A stretch of 13,795 nt of DNA. Source: an uncultured Bifidobacteriaceae bacterium. GTDB lineage: Bacteria; Actinomycetota; Actinomycetes; Actinomycetales; Bifidobacteriaceae. Positions 6,413 to 13,736 of the stretch are shown in pieces. Made by a program: the position numbers and the translations under genes. The notes under the pieces are model-generated. The model searched no databases and had not been told where the DNA came from. It saw only the letters and a list, made by a program, of their open reading frames with translations. The DNA lies in assembly GCA_947253155.1 (NCBI GenBank), contig CAMXYK010000023.1:1-13795 (forward strand), given 5' to 3'. The stretch's first letter is position 1, and the number at the start of each line of letters is the position of its first letter.

Positions 6413-8041
6413 TTACATGATTGCGGCGTTAAGTAGCGCTTTAGTATATGCGTGACGCGGATTATTTAATACGTTTTTTACGCTTCCTGATTCCACAATT
6501 TTCCCATTATTAAGCACGATTACGCGCGTTGCTAAATGCTGAATCATGCCTAAATCGTGGCTTACAAAAATACACGACATATTTGGACGCTCTTCTCGTA
6601 TTGCAGCAAACGCGTCAAGAATACGCGTTCGCTCAGCAACATCTATTGCGCTCATTGGCTCATCCGCAACCAAAACGCGCGGATTGTTTACTAAAGCGCG
6701 CGCAATAGCAACGCACTGAGCTTGGCCGCCAGAAAGCTCATGCGGATATATTTCAGCAAAATCATAAGGATTTAAACCAACCAATTTTAGAACGTCGTCA
6801 ACTCGCTTATTAATAGTTTCGTCGTCTAACTGAAGCGACTTTTTCCAAATATTAAGCGGTTCTGCAACGCTTTTTCGAACGCTCCATCGCGGATCTAAAG
6901 CTGCAAACGGATGCTGAAAAACAAGAGAAGTTTCTTTACGAAGAGCGTTATATTCGTCACTATATTTTTCGGAAGAATTTACTATTTTCGAATTATAAGT
7001 AACAATTCCATCCGAAATTTTTTGAAGACCTAACATTGCGCGAATAAGCGTTGTTTTGCCGCTTCCAGAACCTCCAATAATAGCTAGAGATTCTGCTTTA
7101 AAAAGACTCGCGTCAACGCCCTTTAGTACTTCTGCGCGAGATTTTCCGCGACCTAAACTAACGTGAACATTTTTCGCTTGTATAAGCGCGTTATTTTCGA
7201 TAGTTGTATTTTCGATAGTTGTATTTTCGCTACTTACTTTTTGCGAATCAACTTTCGTAGAATCTAATTTTTGCGCTCGCAAAGTCAACTTTTTAGCAGC
7301 ATCAACCAACTGCTTAGTCGAATTAACACGCGGATTTTCTAGCAAATCTTGAACATCCGCACTATCAACTAATTTCCCAGAATCAAGCACGTAGCAACGC
7401 TTAGCAGCTTTTGAAAGCACAGAAAAATCGTGAGTTACAAAAAGCATCGAAGCGCCCATATCGTCAACAAGCGAAGTAAGCAGATTCACAACCTCTTTTT
7501 GAGTCACACTGTCAAGAGCAGTAGTTGGCTCATCTGCCAAAATCAAACGCGGAGACGTAATCAAAGCGGTTGCAATACCAACTCGCTGCTGCTGTCCGCC
7601 GGAAAGCTCAAACGTACGCTTAGAAGCAAAATTAACCGGCAAACCAACTTTTTCAAGCATTACGCAAACGCGATTATGAATATCGCTGCGATTAAGCCCA
7701 TAATGCATGCGCAAAGGAAGCGAAATCTGCTCCTCAACGCTTAAAACTGGGTTAAGCGCGCGATTCGCTTGCTGAAATACCACGCCAACGTATTTTCCAC
7801 GAATGCGCGCAAGATCCTCATCACTAGCTCCCACACTTTGAAAATCACCAAGCATGCAAGATCCCGAAACCTTTGCATCATATGGCAACAAGCCTGTAAT
7901 AGCGCGAATAAGCATAGATTTGCCAGATCCGGAAGAACCAACTAAGCCGACGCGCTCGCCATCTGAAATTTGAAGCGACACGTTGCTAAGAATGCGCTTT
8001 TCGCCAAGATTTAGCGTAAGATTTTGAATATTTAAGCTCAT
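6413..8041 (-). CDS. Fused double ATP-binding protein of a peptide-type ABC importer (DppD-DppF-like)
   Basis: This 542-aa protein powers the importer encoded upstream and joins in one chain the two ATPases that are often separate. NBD1 (about 1-240) has Walker A GSSGSGKS (35-42), Q-loop FQQ, signature LSGGQ (146-150), Walker B LILADE (166-171) and H-loop H204. NBD2 (about 287-542) has Walker A GGSGSGKT (323-330), Q-loop FQH, signature LSGGQ (436-440), Walker B VLVADE (456-461) and H-loop H495. Both sites look catalytically intact. Residue 443 in NBD2 is Cys where families normally have Arg (QAQC instead of QQR). The linker 241-286 is Lys/Ser/Asn-rich and carries a duplicated ENTTI. The C-terminal extension is short, with only the PRHAYTKALL part of the peptide-transporter tail. 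The ATG overlaps the permease stop by 4 bases (ATGA), implying translational coupling. Confidence 0.93.
   Translation of the reverse strand: MSLNIQNLTLNLGEKRILSNVSLQISDGERVGLVGSSGSGKSMLIRAITGLLPYDAKVSGSCMLGDFQSVGASDEDLARIRGKYVGVVFQQANRALNPVLSVEEQISLPLRMHYGLNRSDIHNRVCVMLEKVGLPVNFASKRTFELSGGQQQRVGIATALITSPRLILADEPTTALDSVTQKEVVNLLTSLVDDMGASMLFVTHDFSVLSKAAKRCYVLDSGKLVDSADVQDLLENPRVNSTKQLVDAAKKLTLRAQKLDSTKVDSQKVSSENTTIENTTIENNALIQAKNVHVSLGRGKSRAEVLKGVDASLFKAESLAIIGGSGSGKTTLIRAMLGLQKISDGIVTYNSKIVNSSEKYSDEYNALRKETSLVFQHPFAALDPRWSVRKSVAEPLNIWKKSLQLDDETINKRVDDVLKLVGLNPYDFAEIYPHELSGGQAQCVAIARALVNNPRVLVADEPMSAIDVAERTRILDAFAAIREERPNMSCIFVSHDLGMIQHLATRVIVLNNGKIVESGSVKNVLNNPRHAYTKALLNAAIM
7193..7229 (-). 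repeat. 15-bp tandem repeat in the ATPase linker
   Basis: Two identical 15-bp units (7193-7207 and 7208-7222) plus a 7-base third part encode the ENTTIENTTIEN segment between the two nucleotide-binding domains. The unit length keeps frame, so copy-number change would lengthen or shorten only the linker. Confidence 0.7.
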
Positions 8042-8931
8042 TTTGCGCCAACTTCGTTATTTACTTGCTTACTTAATTGCTTACTTGATTGCGACTTTGC
8101 AGAAGGATTTAGAACTGTGCTAAACACGTCTCCAAGCAAATTAAGAGCCACAACAACTACAGTTACGATTAATCCAGGCCACAAAACAGCCAAAGGATTT
8201 ACGTGAATAAGCGTTACAGAAGTAGTAAGCACACGACCCCAACTAGGAACCCCCGAAGGCACTCCAACACCCAAATAAGTTAAACCGCTTTCCGCTAAAA
8301 TCACTGTTCCAGCAGAAAGCGAAAGTTGCACTACAGCTATAGGCATAATATTTGGCAAAACATGACGAAATAGCACGTATATTCTTGAAGCACCATTAGA
8401 AATCGCAGAATTTACGTAATCAGATTGCAAAACAAGCAACGCACTTGGGCGAATAATACGAGCCAAATTTAAGCCGTAACCTATGCCACAAGCCAATACT
8501 ATTACCAAAACACTTGCTGAAAGCGGAACAGCAAGCATAAGCGCAATTAGCACAGTTGGAATAGAAATTAGTGCATCAACAGCCATAACACTTACGCCAC
8601 GAATTGCATTGGATTTAGAAATCATAAGACCCAAAAGAAGCATTCCAACGCTTGAAGCAAGCATTATTGTGCAAATAACAAGCAATAATTCAACTCGAGA
8701 ACCAGCCATAAGCCAGCTAAGAATATCCGCGCCTGTGCCATCCGTGCCAAGCAGATGCGCAAACGACGGCTTTTGCCATACTTCGTATCCATTTGTTTGC
8801 AAAAGCGAATAAGGCGTCCAAAAGAACGAAACAATCGCCACAAAAAGCCATATTGCGAGAGTTGTGCATACGAATTTTCCAAAAGCGGCATCCCATATGC
8901 GTTTTAGAATACTAAATTTTAGTTTATGCAC
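8038..8931 (-). CDS. ABC importer permease, DppC/OppC-like
   Basis: This is one of the two inner-membrane channel subunits of the peptide/nickel/opine-class importer. The 297-aa product has a first membrane helix at 21-38, then the LLGTDGTGADI motif (60-70), a hallmark of the OppC branch. About five further hydrophobic helices follow. The cytoplasmic EAA loop (about 176-195, ending in FRHVLPNIMP) docks on the ATPase. The C-terminal tail (275-297) is polar and repeats SSKQLSKQ. The start is GTG at 8931, well placed after GAGGTGA; there is no competing ATG with a better site. It starts 21 bases after the stop of its partner permease and overlaps the ATPase start by 4 bases. Confidence 0.93.
   Translation of the reverse strand: MHKLKFSILKRIWDAAFGKFVCTTLAIWLFVAIVSFFWTPYSLLQTNGYEVWQKPSFAHLLGTDGTGADILSWLMAGSRVELLLVICTIMLASSVGMLLLGLMISKSNAIRGVSVMAVDALISIPTVLIALMLAVPLSASVLVIVLACGIGYGLNLARIIRPSALLVLQSDYVNSAISNGASRIYVLFRHVLPNIMPIAVVQLSLSAGTVILAESGLTYLGVGVPSGVPSWGRVLTTSVTLIHVNPLAVLWPGLIVTVVVVALNLLGDVFSTVLNPSAKSQSSKQLSKQVNNEVGAK
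8061..8092 (-). repeat. 12-bp repeat in the permease tail
   Basis: TTACTTAATTGC (8069-8080) and TTACTTGATTGC (8081-8092) differ by one base, and an 8-base partial copy TTACTTGC (8061-8068) adjoins them. On the minus strand they encode the SSKQLSKQ tail of the DppC-like permease. Confidence 0.5.
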
Positions 8932-8952
8932 AAACTCACCTCACTTAAATTA

Positions 8953-9921
8953 TTAATCTTCAACCGCATTTTCATCCAACCTGGCATCAAGCAAACGATG
9001 CGTAATATCAACAGCTAAGCCGATTAGCAAGAACAGTGCAGCCAGCATAAAAAGCTCACCTTGAGCTGCAATTAAATCACGCAATCCAACGTCACGAACC
9101 ATTCCCATACCTATACCAGGTAAAGAAAATAGGTTTTCAATAACCATAACGCCCATAATCATATGAGCAAAAGTCAATCCAATTACAGACACAAGCTGCG
9201 GAAGAGCAAGACGCAAAGCAACGCGCCATATAGCCTGTTTACGAGTAAGCCCACAAGCCATAGATTGAGCGATTACTTCACTTTGCGCAATATTTTCAAG
9301 CGTTGCGGAAGTGTATCGCATAAAACTAGAGCCAACAATAATGCCAACCGTAATAGCAGGAAGAAGAAGAGAAGCAAAAGCTTCTGGAAAATCACTCCAA
9401 CCTTCTGTTGGAAAACCTTGAGTTGGGAGCAAATTAAAAACGCCAATACCCCTGCCAAAAAGCAAAATAAGCAACATAGCACCCCACAAAGCTGGCACAG
9501 AACCAGAAGCAAGAGCTACGAAACGCAAAATTGATTGAGTAAGCTTCCCCTCATGAGTTACCTTAAAGCAGCCGAGCGGAATACCTATTGCGAGCGCAAT
9601 TACAAGGCCAAGAATAATAAGCGGAAAAGTAATAGTAGCGCGAGTTGCAATCATACTTGCCACGGGCCTTCCCGTAAGCATTGAAATGCCAAAATCTCCG
9701 CGAAGCAATCCCAAAAGCCAATCTACATATTGCGTAAAAAGCGACTTATTTAAGCCAAGCTCAACACGCAACTGCTCAACTTTGCCGCGAGGGGAGTTAA
9801 GACCAGCCATAACTTGCGCAACGTCTCCAGGAAGAACGCGAAGCGCAAGAAAAACCGCCGCAGAAATGCAAAACAAAGCTGCAATAAAAAGCAGCATGCG
9901 CTGGCATATCATGCGAAACAT
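8953..9921 (-). CDS. ABC importer permease, DppB/OppB-like
   Basis: This is the other membrane channel subunit of the importer. The 322-aa product opens with a helix followed by VFLALRVLPGDVAQVMAG (23-40), the standard OppB start. LRVELGLNKSLFTQYVDWLLGLLRGDFG (51-78) is the family's conserved periplasmic segment. Six membrane helices are expected. The EAA loop is at about 221-241 (MACGLTRKQAIWRVALRLALP), where it contacts the ATPase. Late conserved elements include ENLFSLPGIG (262-271). The ATG at 9921 follows AAGGGGAG, a strong Shine-Dalgarno. It sits 72 bases downstream of the binding-protein gene, a gap largely filled by an octamer repeat, and 21 bases ahead of the partner permease. Confidence 0.94.
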   Translation of the reverse strand: MFRMICQRMLLFIAALFCISAAVFLALRVLPGDVAQVMAGLNSPRGKVEQLRVELGLNKSLFTQYVDWLLGLLRGDFGISMLTGRPVASMIATRATITFPLIILGLVIALAIGIPLGCFKVTHEGKLTQSILRFVALASGSVPALWGAMLLILLFGRGIGVFNLLPTQGFPTEGWSDFPEAFASLLLPAITVGIIVGSSFMRYTSATLENIAQSEVIAQSMACGLTRKQAIWRVALRLALPQLVSVIGLTFAHMIMGVMVIENLFSLPGIGMGMVRDVGLRDLIAAQGELFMLAALFLLIGLAVDITHRLLDARLDENAVED

Positions 9922-9950
9922 CTATAACTCCCCTTTTTTGCATAGATTTT

Positions 9951-10006
9951 TAGTTAAGTAGTTAATTAGTTAAATAGTTACTTATCTACTTAGTTACTTA
10001 GTTAAA
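9951..10006. repeat. Octanucleotide tandem repeat, seven units
   Basis: Seven consecutive 8-bp units stay in perfect register: TAGTTAAG, TAGTTAAT, TAGTTAAA, TAGTTACT, TATCTACT, TAGTTACT, TAGTTAAA. A weak eighth relative (TAGATTTT) precedes them. The array covers the last codons and stop of the binding-protein gene and most of the spacer to the DppB-like gene. Because 8 is not a multiple of 3, unit gain or loss could shift the frame, but the repeat is full of stop codons on the coding strand. Confidence 0.85.
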
Positions 10007-11694
10007 CGCAAATTGTAAAGCGGCAAAATTTCCTGATTCATGTCAAACGGCATTCCTTCAAGATTCTTCACCTTCGCAGTTACAACGCGGTAGTTAAACA
10101 GCCAATCAGCAGGCGCATCCTTGCTAATAATGCGCGCAGCTTTCTTAAGCATCTCGTACGACTCATGCTCATTCGCACAAAGCATAGCCTTCGCGTACAA
10201 GTCTTGCACTTGCTTATTGTTATAACCGTAGTAGTAAGTAGGATCCGCCCACTGGCCAAAATCGTGGCTTTCGTTGTGGTCAACCATCGACAAATCGTAC
10301 TGCTTATTCTTATACACGTCCTGAAGCCAGGTTGTAAACTCAACAACATTCACCTTCAGATCAATTCCTGCAGCTTTAAGTTGCGAGCGCAATTGGTCGC
10401 CAAGTTGAGTGCCGTAAATATTTGGGTAAGTAAGCGAAAGTTGCAACGGATGTGACTCGTCGAAGCCAGCTTCCTTCATAAGTTGCTTCGCGCGCTGAAT
10501 ATTATGCGGATAAAGCTTAGTTAAATCCTCATAACCTGGGTCGAGAGATGGAATTGGGCCGCCAAGTGGAATATCCGTGCCGCCTCGAGACGCAATAATT
10601 TGCTTGTGATCAATCGCGTAACGAATAGCTTTTCGCACGCGAGAATCCTTCGTGCGCTCGCCGTTCATATTCATAGCAAGCACAAACTTATCTGTGCCGT
10701 TTCCAGCTCGCACAACGTAACGCTTAGAATCATCCTTAAACGGCTTAGCAAGCTGGCCGGAGATTGGAGCAAGAGCTTCAACCGCGCCTGAAGAAAGCGC
10801 GTCAACAGCAGCGTTGTCATCAACAAAGTATCGCACAACAACTTTTTCGGTTTTCGCAGGATGAATGCCCTTATAGAGCGAATTCGCTTTCAAAACAACG
10901 CGATCGTTTGGAACGAATTTGTCAATTACGTACGGTCCGGAGCCAACAGCTTGCGTTTTAGCATCGTAATTGGCAGTTTTGTCGAATACTAAGCCTGCAC
11001 GAGAGCACAAAGCCCACAAAAGCTTGGAATTTGGCTCTTTAAGCGTAATTTCAAAAGTGTAATCGTCCTTTGCTTTTGCAGACTCAACTTTTCCAACCAT
11101 ATTAGAGCCGCGATACTGCTTTGAAACAAGCTCGTTAAATGACCATTCTGCATCTTTTGCAGTGAGCTTGTGGCCGTTAGAAAATACTGCATTTTTACGA
11201 AGATGGAACGTGTAGTGCAAACCATCTTTGCTAATCTCCCAGCTTTTTGCTAAAGAAGGCGAAACTTGGTTTTTTGAATCGCGCGCAACCAAGCCCTCGT
11301 AAACGTTTCCAATAAGAAGCTGATCTAACGCAGAGCCAGACTGGTTTCGAATATCGAGATTTGTAGGAGCAAGTTTTAGGCCAATCGTCACAGTTTTGTG
11401 TGACATTTCGCTTACAGCGTTTTTCGAATTAAACAAATTTTTGTCGGTTACTGTAGCAAAAATCGCGCTTATTACAACAATCGCAACAATTGCTATAGTA
11501 ATGAACCACGGCTTGCTTAATTTGCGATTGCGCGGTGCGTTTGACGCTGCATCGTTAAGTGACTCGTCTGTACTTGCTTTAGCTGCGCTCGCTTTAGCGC
11601 TTTCATTAGACTTACTTTCGTAAGTTTTCCCTGAGAATTCCTTGGTCGCGCCGGTTATTTCGTGCGCGCCTTCTTCGGGTTTTGTGTTACCCAT
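9994..11694 (-). CDS. Extracytoplasmic substrate-binding protein, family 5, membrane-tethered
   Basis: This is the ligand-capture subunit of the adjacent importer, of the SBP_bac_5 family (peptides, nickel, opines and related ligands). It is 566 aa from the chosen start. Residues 1-60 are a polar, Ser/Ala/Lys/Glu-rich tail. A single hydrophobic helix at about 62-82 precedes the binding domain (98-566). Family signatures include QLLIGNVYEGLV (125-136), LAKSWEISKDGLHYTFHLRKNAVFSNG (148-174) and AKDAEWSF (179-186). There is no lipobox cysteine, so the usual lipoprotein anchor is absent and the helix itself probably tethers the protein. An in-frame ATG 8 codons upstream (11718) lacks a ribosome-binding site; the ATG at 11694 has AGAAAGG 8 bases before it. 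It is first in an operon with the permeases and ATPase. The ligand cannot be told from sequence. Confidence 0.9.
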   Translation of the reverse strand: MGNTKPEEGAHEITGATKEFSGKTYESKSNESAKASAAKASTDESLNDAASNAPRNRKLSKPWFITIAIVAIVVISAIFATVTDKNLFNSKNAVSEMSHKTVTIGLKLAPTNLDIRNQSGSALDQLLIGNVYEGLVARDSKNQVSPSLAKSWEISKDGLHYTFHLRKNAVFSNGHKLTAKDAEWSFNELVSKQYRGSNMVGKVESAKAKDDYTFEITLKEPNSKLLWALCSRAGLVFDKTANYDAKTQAVGSGPYVIDKFVPNDRVVLKANSLYKGIHPAKTEKVVVRYFVDDNAAVDALSSGAVEALAPISGQLAKPFKDDSKRYVVRAGNGTDKFVLAMNMNGERTKDSRVRKAIRYAIDHKQIIASRGGTDIPLGGPIPSLDPGYEDLTKLYPHNIQRAKQLMKEAGFDESHPLQLSLTYPNIYGTQLGDQLRSQLKAAGIDLKVNVVEFTTWLQDVYKNKQYDLSMVDHNESHDFGQWADPTYYYGYNNKQVQDLYAKAMLCANEHESYEMLKKAARIISKDAPADWLFNYRVVTAKVKNLEGMPFDMNQEILPLYNLRLTK

Positions 11695-12061
11695 ACCATA
11701 GACCTTTCTAAATGGCATATAAATGGCACTAATTTTTATTTATTTATTTTTATAACTATTTTTTATTTACTTTTATTTATTTTGCTCAACGCTACAGCGC
11801 AATTGATTGCCAAGTTTGCAAGCAATTTACTAATTACGCTTAAAGTCGCCGGCTTTACTAATCGTAGCTTATTAATAAACCAGGCTCACCGTATGTTAAT
11901 CCAAAAAAGTCACCAATAATTTGTATAAATAAGATTTTAATAGCGCACAGGGTTGTAATATTTATTAGGCATATATCCTACGAATGTGGTTAAATTCCAA
12001 CAGAACGTAAACTTGCAAACGTGCGCAAACGCGCATAATACATCTAATAAAGCGAGGAATG
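11695..12061. other. Divergent intergenic region between the transporter operon and pdxS
   Basis: About 370 bases without a credible gene; short open frames here look incidental. The side next to the binding-protein gene (11728-11780) is extremely AT-rich, with TTTATTTATTTAT runs that would form an unstructured leader. The middle holds small imperfect hairpins, ATTGC/GCAAT near 11805-11827 and AAAGTC/GGCTTT near 11840-11856. The pdxS-proximal end carries a decamer repeat and a -10-like box. I recognise no riboswitch class. Confidence 0.5.
12015..12039 (+). promoter_or_regulatory. Candidate pdxS promoter with decamer repeat
   Basis: Two adjacent decamers, GCAAACGTGC (12015-12024) and GCAAACGCGC (12025-12034), abut a -10-like CATAAT (12034-12039). 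The possible -35 TTGCAA (12013-12018) is only 15 bases away. The weak -35 and tandem copies suggest an activator-type site, but this is inference and the leader would be very short. Confidence 0.35.
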
Positions 12062-12997
12062 ATGACTGAGAACTTGAATACTGCAGCAACCGTGAACGAA
12101 TCCTCAGATCCGCAGAATAAAAGCGGCGAAGACCGCACGGCATTAAACCGCCAGCTGGCTCAAATGCTTAAGGGCGGCGTGATTATGGATGTAACCACTC
12201 CAGAGCAGGCAAAGATTGCTCAGGATTCTGGAGCTTGCGCAGTTATGGCATTGGAGCGCATTCCTGCCGATATTCGCGCAGCCGGCGGCGTTTCTCGCAT
12301 GAGCGATCCAGCAATGATTCACGGCATTCAGGAAGCTGTGTCTATTCCTGTGATGGCAAAGTGCCGAATTGGCCACTTTGTTGAAGCTCAGGTGCTTGAA
12401 GCTATTGAAATTGACTACATTGACGAAAGCGAAGTGCTTTCCCCAGCTGACGACGTTTACCATATTAATAAGCGCGATTTTGCTGTGCCTTTCGTGTGCG
12501 GCGCTAAGGATTTGGGTGAAGCTTTGCGCAGGATTAACGAAGGCGCTTCTATGATTCGCACTAAGGGCGAGCCGGGCACTGGCGACGTGATTCAGGCTGT
12601 GCGCCACATGCGTATGATGAATTCCGCCATTCGCAAGCTCACCAGCATGCGCGAGGATGAGCTTTTTGAGGAAGCTAAGAATTTGCGTGTGCCTTTCGAA
12701 CTCGTAAAGTACGTTGCGCAAAACGGCAAGCTTCCTGTTGTGAACTTCGCAGCCGGCGGTGTTGCTACCCCAGCTGATGCTGCTTTGATGATGCAGCTTG
12801 GCGCTGAAGGCGTGTTCGTTGGCTCCGGCATCTTTAAGTCTGGCGACCCAGCAAAGCGCGCGGCCGCAATTGTGAAGGCTGTGACTAATTACAAGGATGC
12901 CAAGATGATTGCTAAGCTTTCCGAGAATTTGGGCGAAGCAATGGTTGGTATTAACGAGCAGGAAATCAAGCTTTTGATGGCTGAGCGCGGCGAGTGA
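12062..12997 (+). CDS. pdxS: Pyridoxal 5'-phosphate synthase, lyase subunit PdxS
   Basis: PdxS builds pyridoxal 5'-phosphate from ribose 5-phosphate, glyceraldehyde 3-phosphate and ammonia delivered by PdxT (the DXP-independent route). It is a (beta/alpha)8 barrel that assembles as a dodecamer with up to 12 PdxT subunits. The 311-aa product shows catalytic D43 in VIMDVTTPEQA, K100 in PVMAKCRIGHF, which forms the ribose-phosphate adduct, and K168 in IRTKGEPGTGD. The phosphate-binding GVFVGSGIFKSGDP lies near the C-terminus. About 30 extra residues at the N-terminus precede the conserved MLKGGV. Two ATGs are in tandem (12059, 12062); the second is preferred because GAGG (12054-12057) is too close to the first. 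Codons are strongly biased (AAG over AAA), consistent with high expression. pdxT follows after 22 bases. Confidence 0.97.
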   Translation: MTENLNTAATVNESSDPQNKSGEDRTALNRQLAQMLKGGVIMDVTTPEQAKIAQDSGACAVMALERIPADIRAAGGVSRMSDPAMIHGIQEAVSIPVMAKCRIGHFVEAQVLEAIEIDYIDESEVLSPADDVYHINKRDFAVPFVCGAKDLGEALRRINEGASMIRTKGEPGTGDVIQAVRHMRMMNSAIRKLTSMREDELFEEAKNLRVPFELVKYVAQNGKLPVVNFAAGGVATPADAALMMQLGAEGVFVGSGIFKSGDPAKRAAAIVKAVTNYKDAKMIAKLSENLGEAMVGINEQEIKLLMAERGE

Positions 12998-13019
12998 TTA
13001 AGGCGAATAATTGAGGCGA

Positions 13020-13619
13020 ATGACTTTGACAGACTCACCTATTAATGCTGGTAACTCCGCTCATACTGTAGCTGTTTTAGCTGTTCAGGGAGCTTTTCTT
13101 GAGCACCGTTTAATGCTTGAAAAGCTTGGCGCGCACGTTATTGAGCTTCGTCAAGCGCGCGACTTGGAGCAGTCTTTTGACCGTTTGGTGTTGCCTGGCG
13201 GCGAAAGTACCGTGCAAGCTAAGCTTCTTCGAGAGCAGAATATGCTTGAGCCTTTGCGCGAGCGCATTGCTTCCGGAATGCCGGTTCTTGGCACTTGCGC
13301 AGGCTTGATTTTGCTTGCAAAGAACGTTGAAGGAAACGAAGTAAACGGATTCGGCACTCTGGACGTAACGGTTAAGCGCAACGCTTACGGCCGCCAGCTT
13401 GGTAGCTTCCATTGCGAATCTGATTTTGGCAAGCTTGGATCAGTTCCAATGACGTTTATTCGCGCGCCTTATATTGCAGAAGTCGGCTCTAATGCTGAAG
13501 TTCTTGCAACTGTGGATGGTCACGTGGTGGCCGCGCGCCAAGGCAACCAAATCGGCACATCCTTCCACCCGGAGCTTGATGACGATACGCGAATTCACCA
13601 GCTTTTCCTGGATTTGTAA
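13020..13619 (+). CDS. pdxT: Pyridoxal 5'-phosphate synthase, glutaminase subunit PdxT
   Basis: PdxT is a class I glutamine amidotransferase that hydrolyses glutamine and channels ammonia to PdxS. The 199-aa product has the expected Cys-His-Glu triad: C93 in VLGTCAGLILLA, and H183 and E185 in SFHPELDDD. The glutamine-site motif LPGGEST (58-64) and the N-terminal VAVLAVQGAFLEH (17-29) are also present, as is the late IRAPYI motif (147-152). Start choice is uncertain. The ATG at 13020 has GAGG only 3 bases before it, while an in-frame TTG at 13011 has AAGG 7 bases before it and would add three residues. The AGGCGAAT sequence occurs twice around these starts. It lies in a two-gene operon with pdxS. 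Confidence 0.96.
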   Translation: MTLTDSPINAGNSAHTVAVLAVQGAFLEHRLMLEKLGAHVIELRQARDLEQSFDRLVLPGGESTVQAKLLREQNMLEPLRERIASGMPVLGTCAGLILLAKNVEGNEVNGFGTLDVTVKRNAYGRQLGSFHCESDFGKLGSVPMTFIRAPYIAEVGSNAEVLATVDGHVVAARQGNQIGTSFHPELDDDTRIHQLFLDL

Positions 13620-13642
13620 TCGAATCCGTAAGTAATCCGTAA

Positions 13643-13710
13643 CTCCGGCAAATGTTCCAAAAACACACCAATGTAGCTACATTTGCCGGAGATTTTCCCG
13701 CAAATGTTCC
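13643..13710. repeat. Inverted repeat plus third copy after pdxT (possible terminator)
   Basis: CTCCGGCAAATGT (13643-13655) and ACATTTGCCGGAG (13679-13691) form a perfect 13-bp stem around a 23-base loop, followed by ATTTT, a weak T-tract. A further direct copy GCAAATGTTCC lies at 13700-13710 (first copy at 13648-13658), so the right arm can alternatively pair with it over 8 bp. A 12-bp palindrome, ATGTAGCTACAT (13671-13682), overlaps the right arm. It may end the pdxST transcript or be a dispersed element. Confidence 0.55.
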
Positions 13711-13736
13711 CAAAAAGCGCTAAAATGACTGTTGGT

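Noticed and set aside
9273..9512. Hydrophobic minus-strand open frame inside the DppB-like permease
   Set aside because: It is an alternative frame of a well-supported membrane protein gene, and its hydrophobicity follows from base composition.
9951..10006. CRISPR-like repeat array
   Set aside because: The units are only 8 bp and contiguous, with no spacers and no cas genes nearby.
11719..12058. Riboswitch or small RNA gene between the transporter and pdxS
   Set aside because: Only small imperfect hairpins are visible and no conserved riboswitch core was recognised; nothing supports a specific call.
12143..12721. Long 192-aa open frame antisense to pdxS
   Set aside because: It lies wholly opposite a conserved, strongly codon-biased gene; biased codons commonly leave the reverse strand open, and the product shows no domain.
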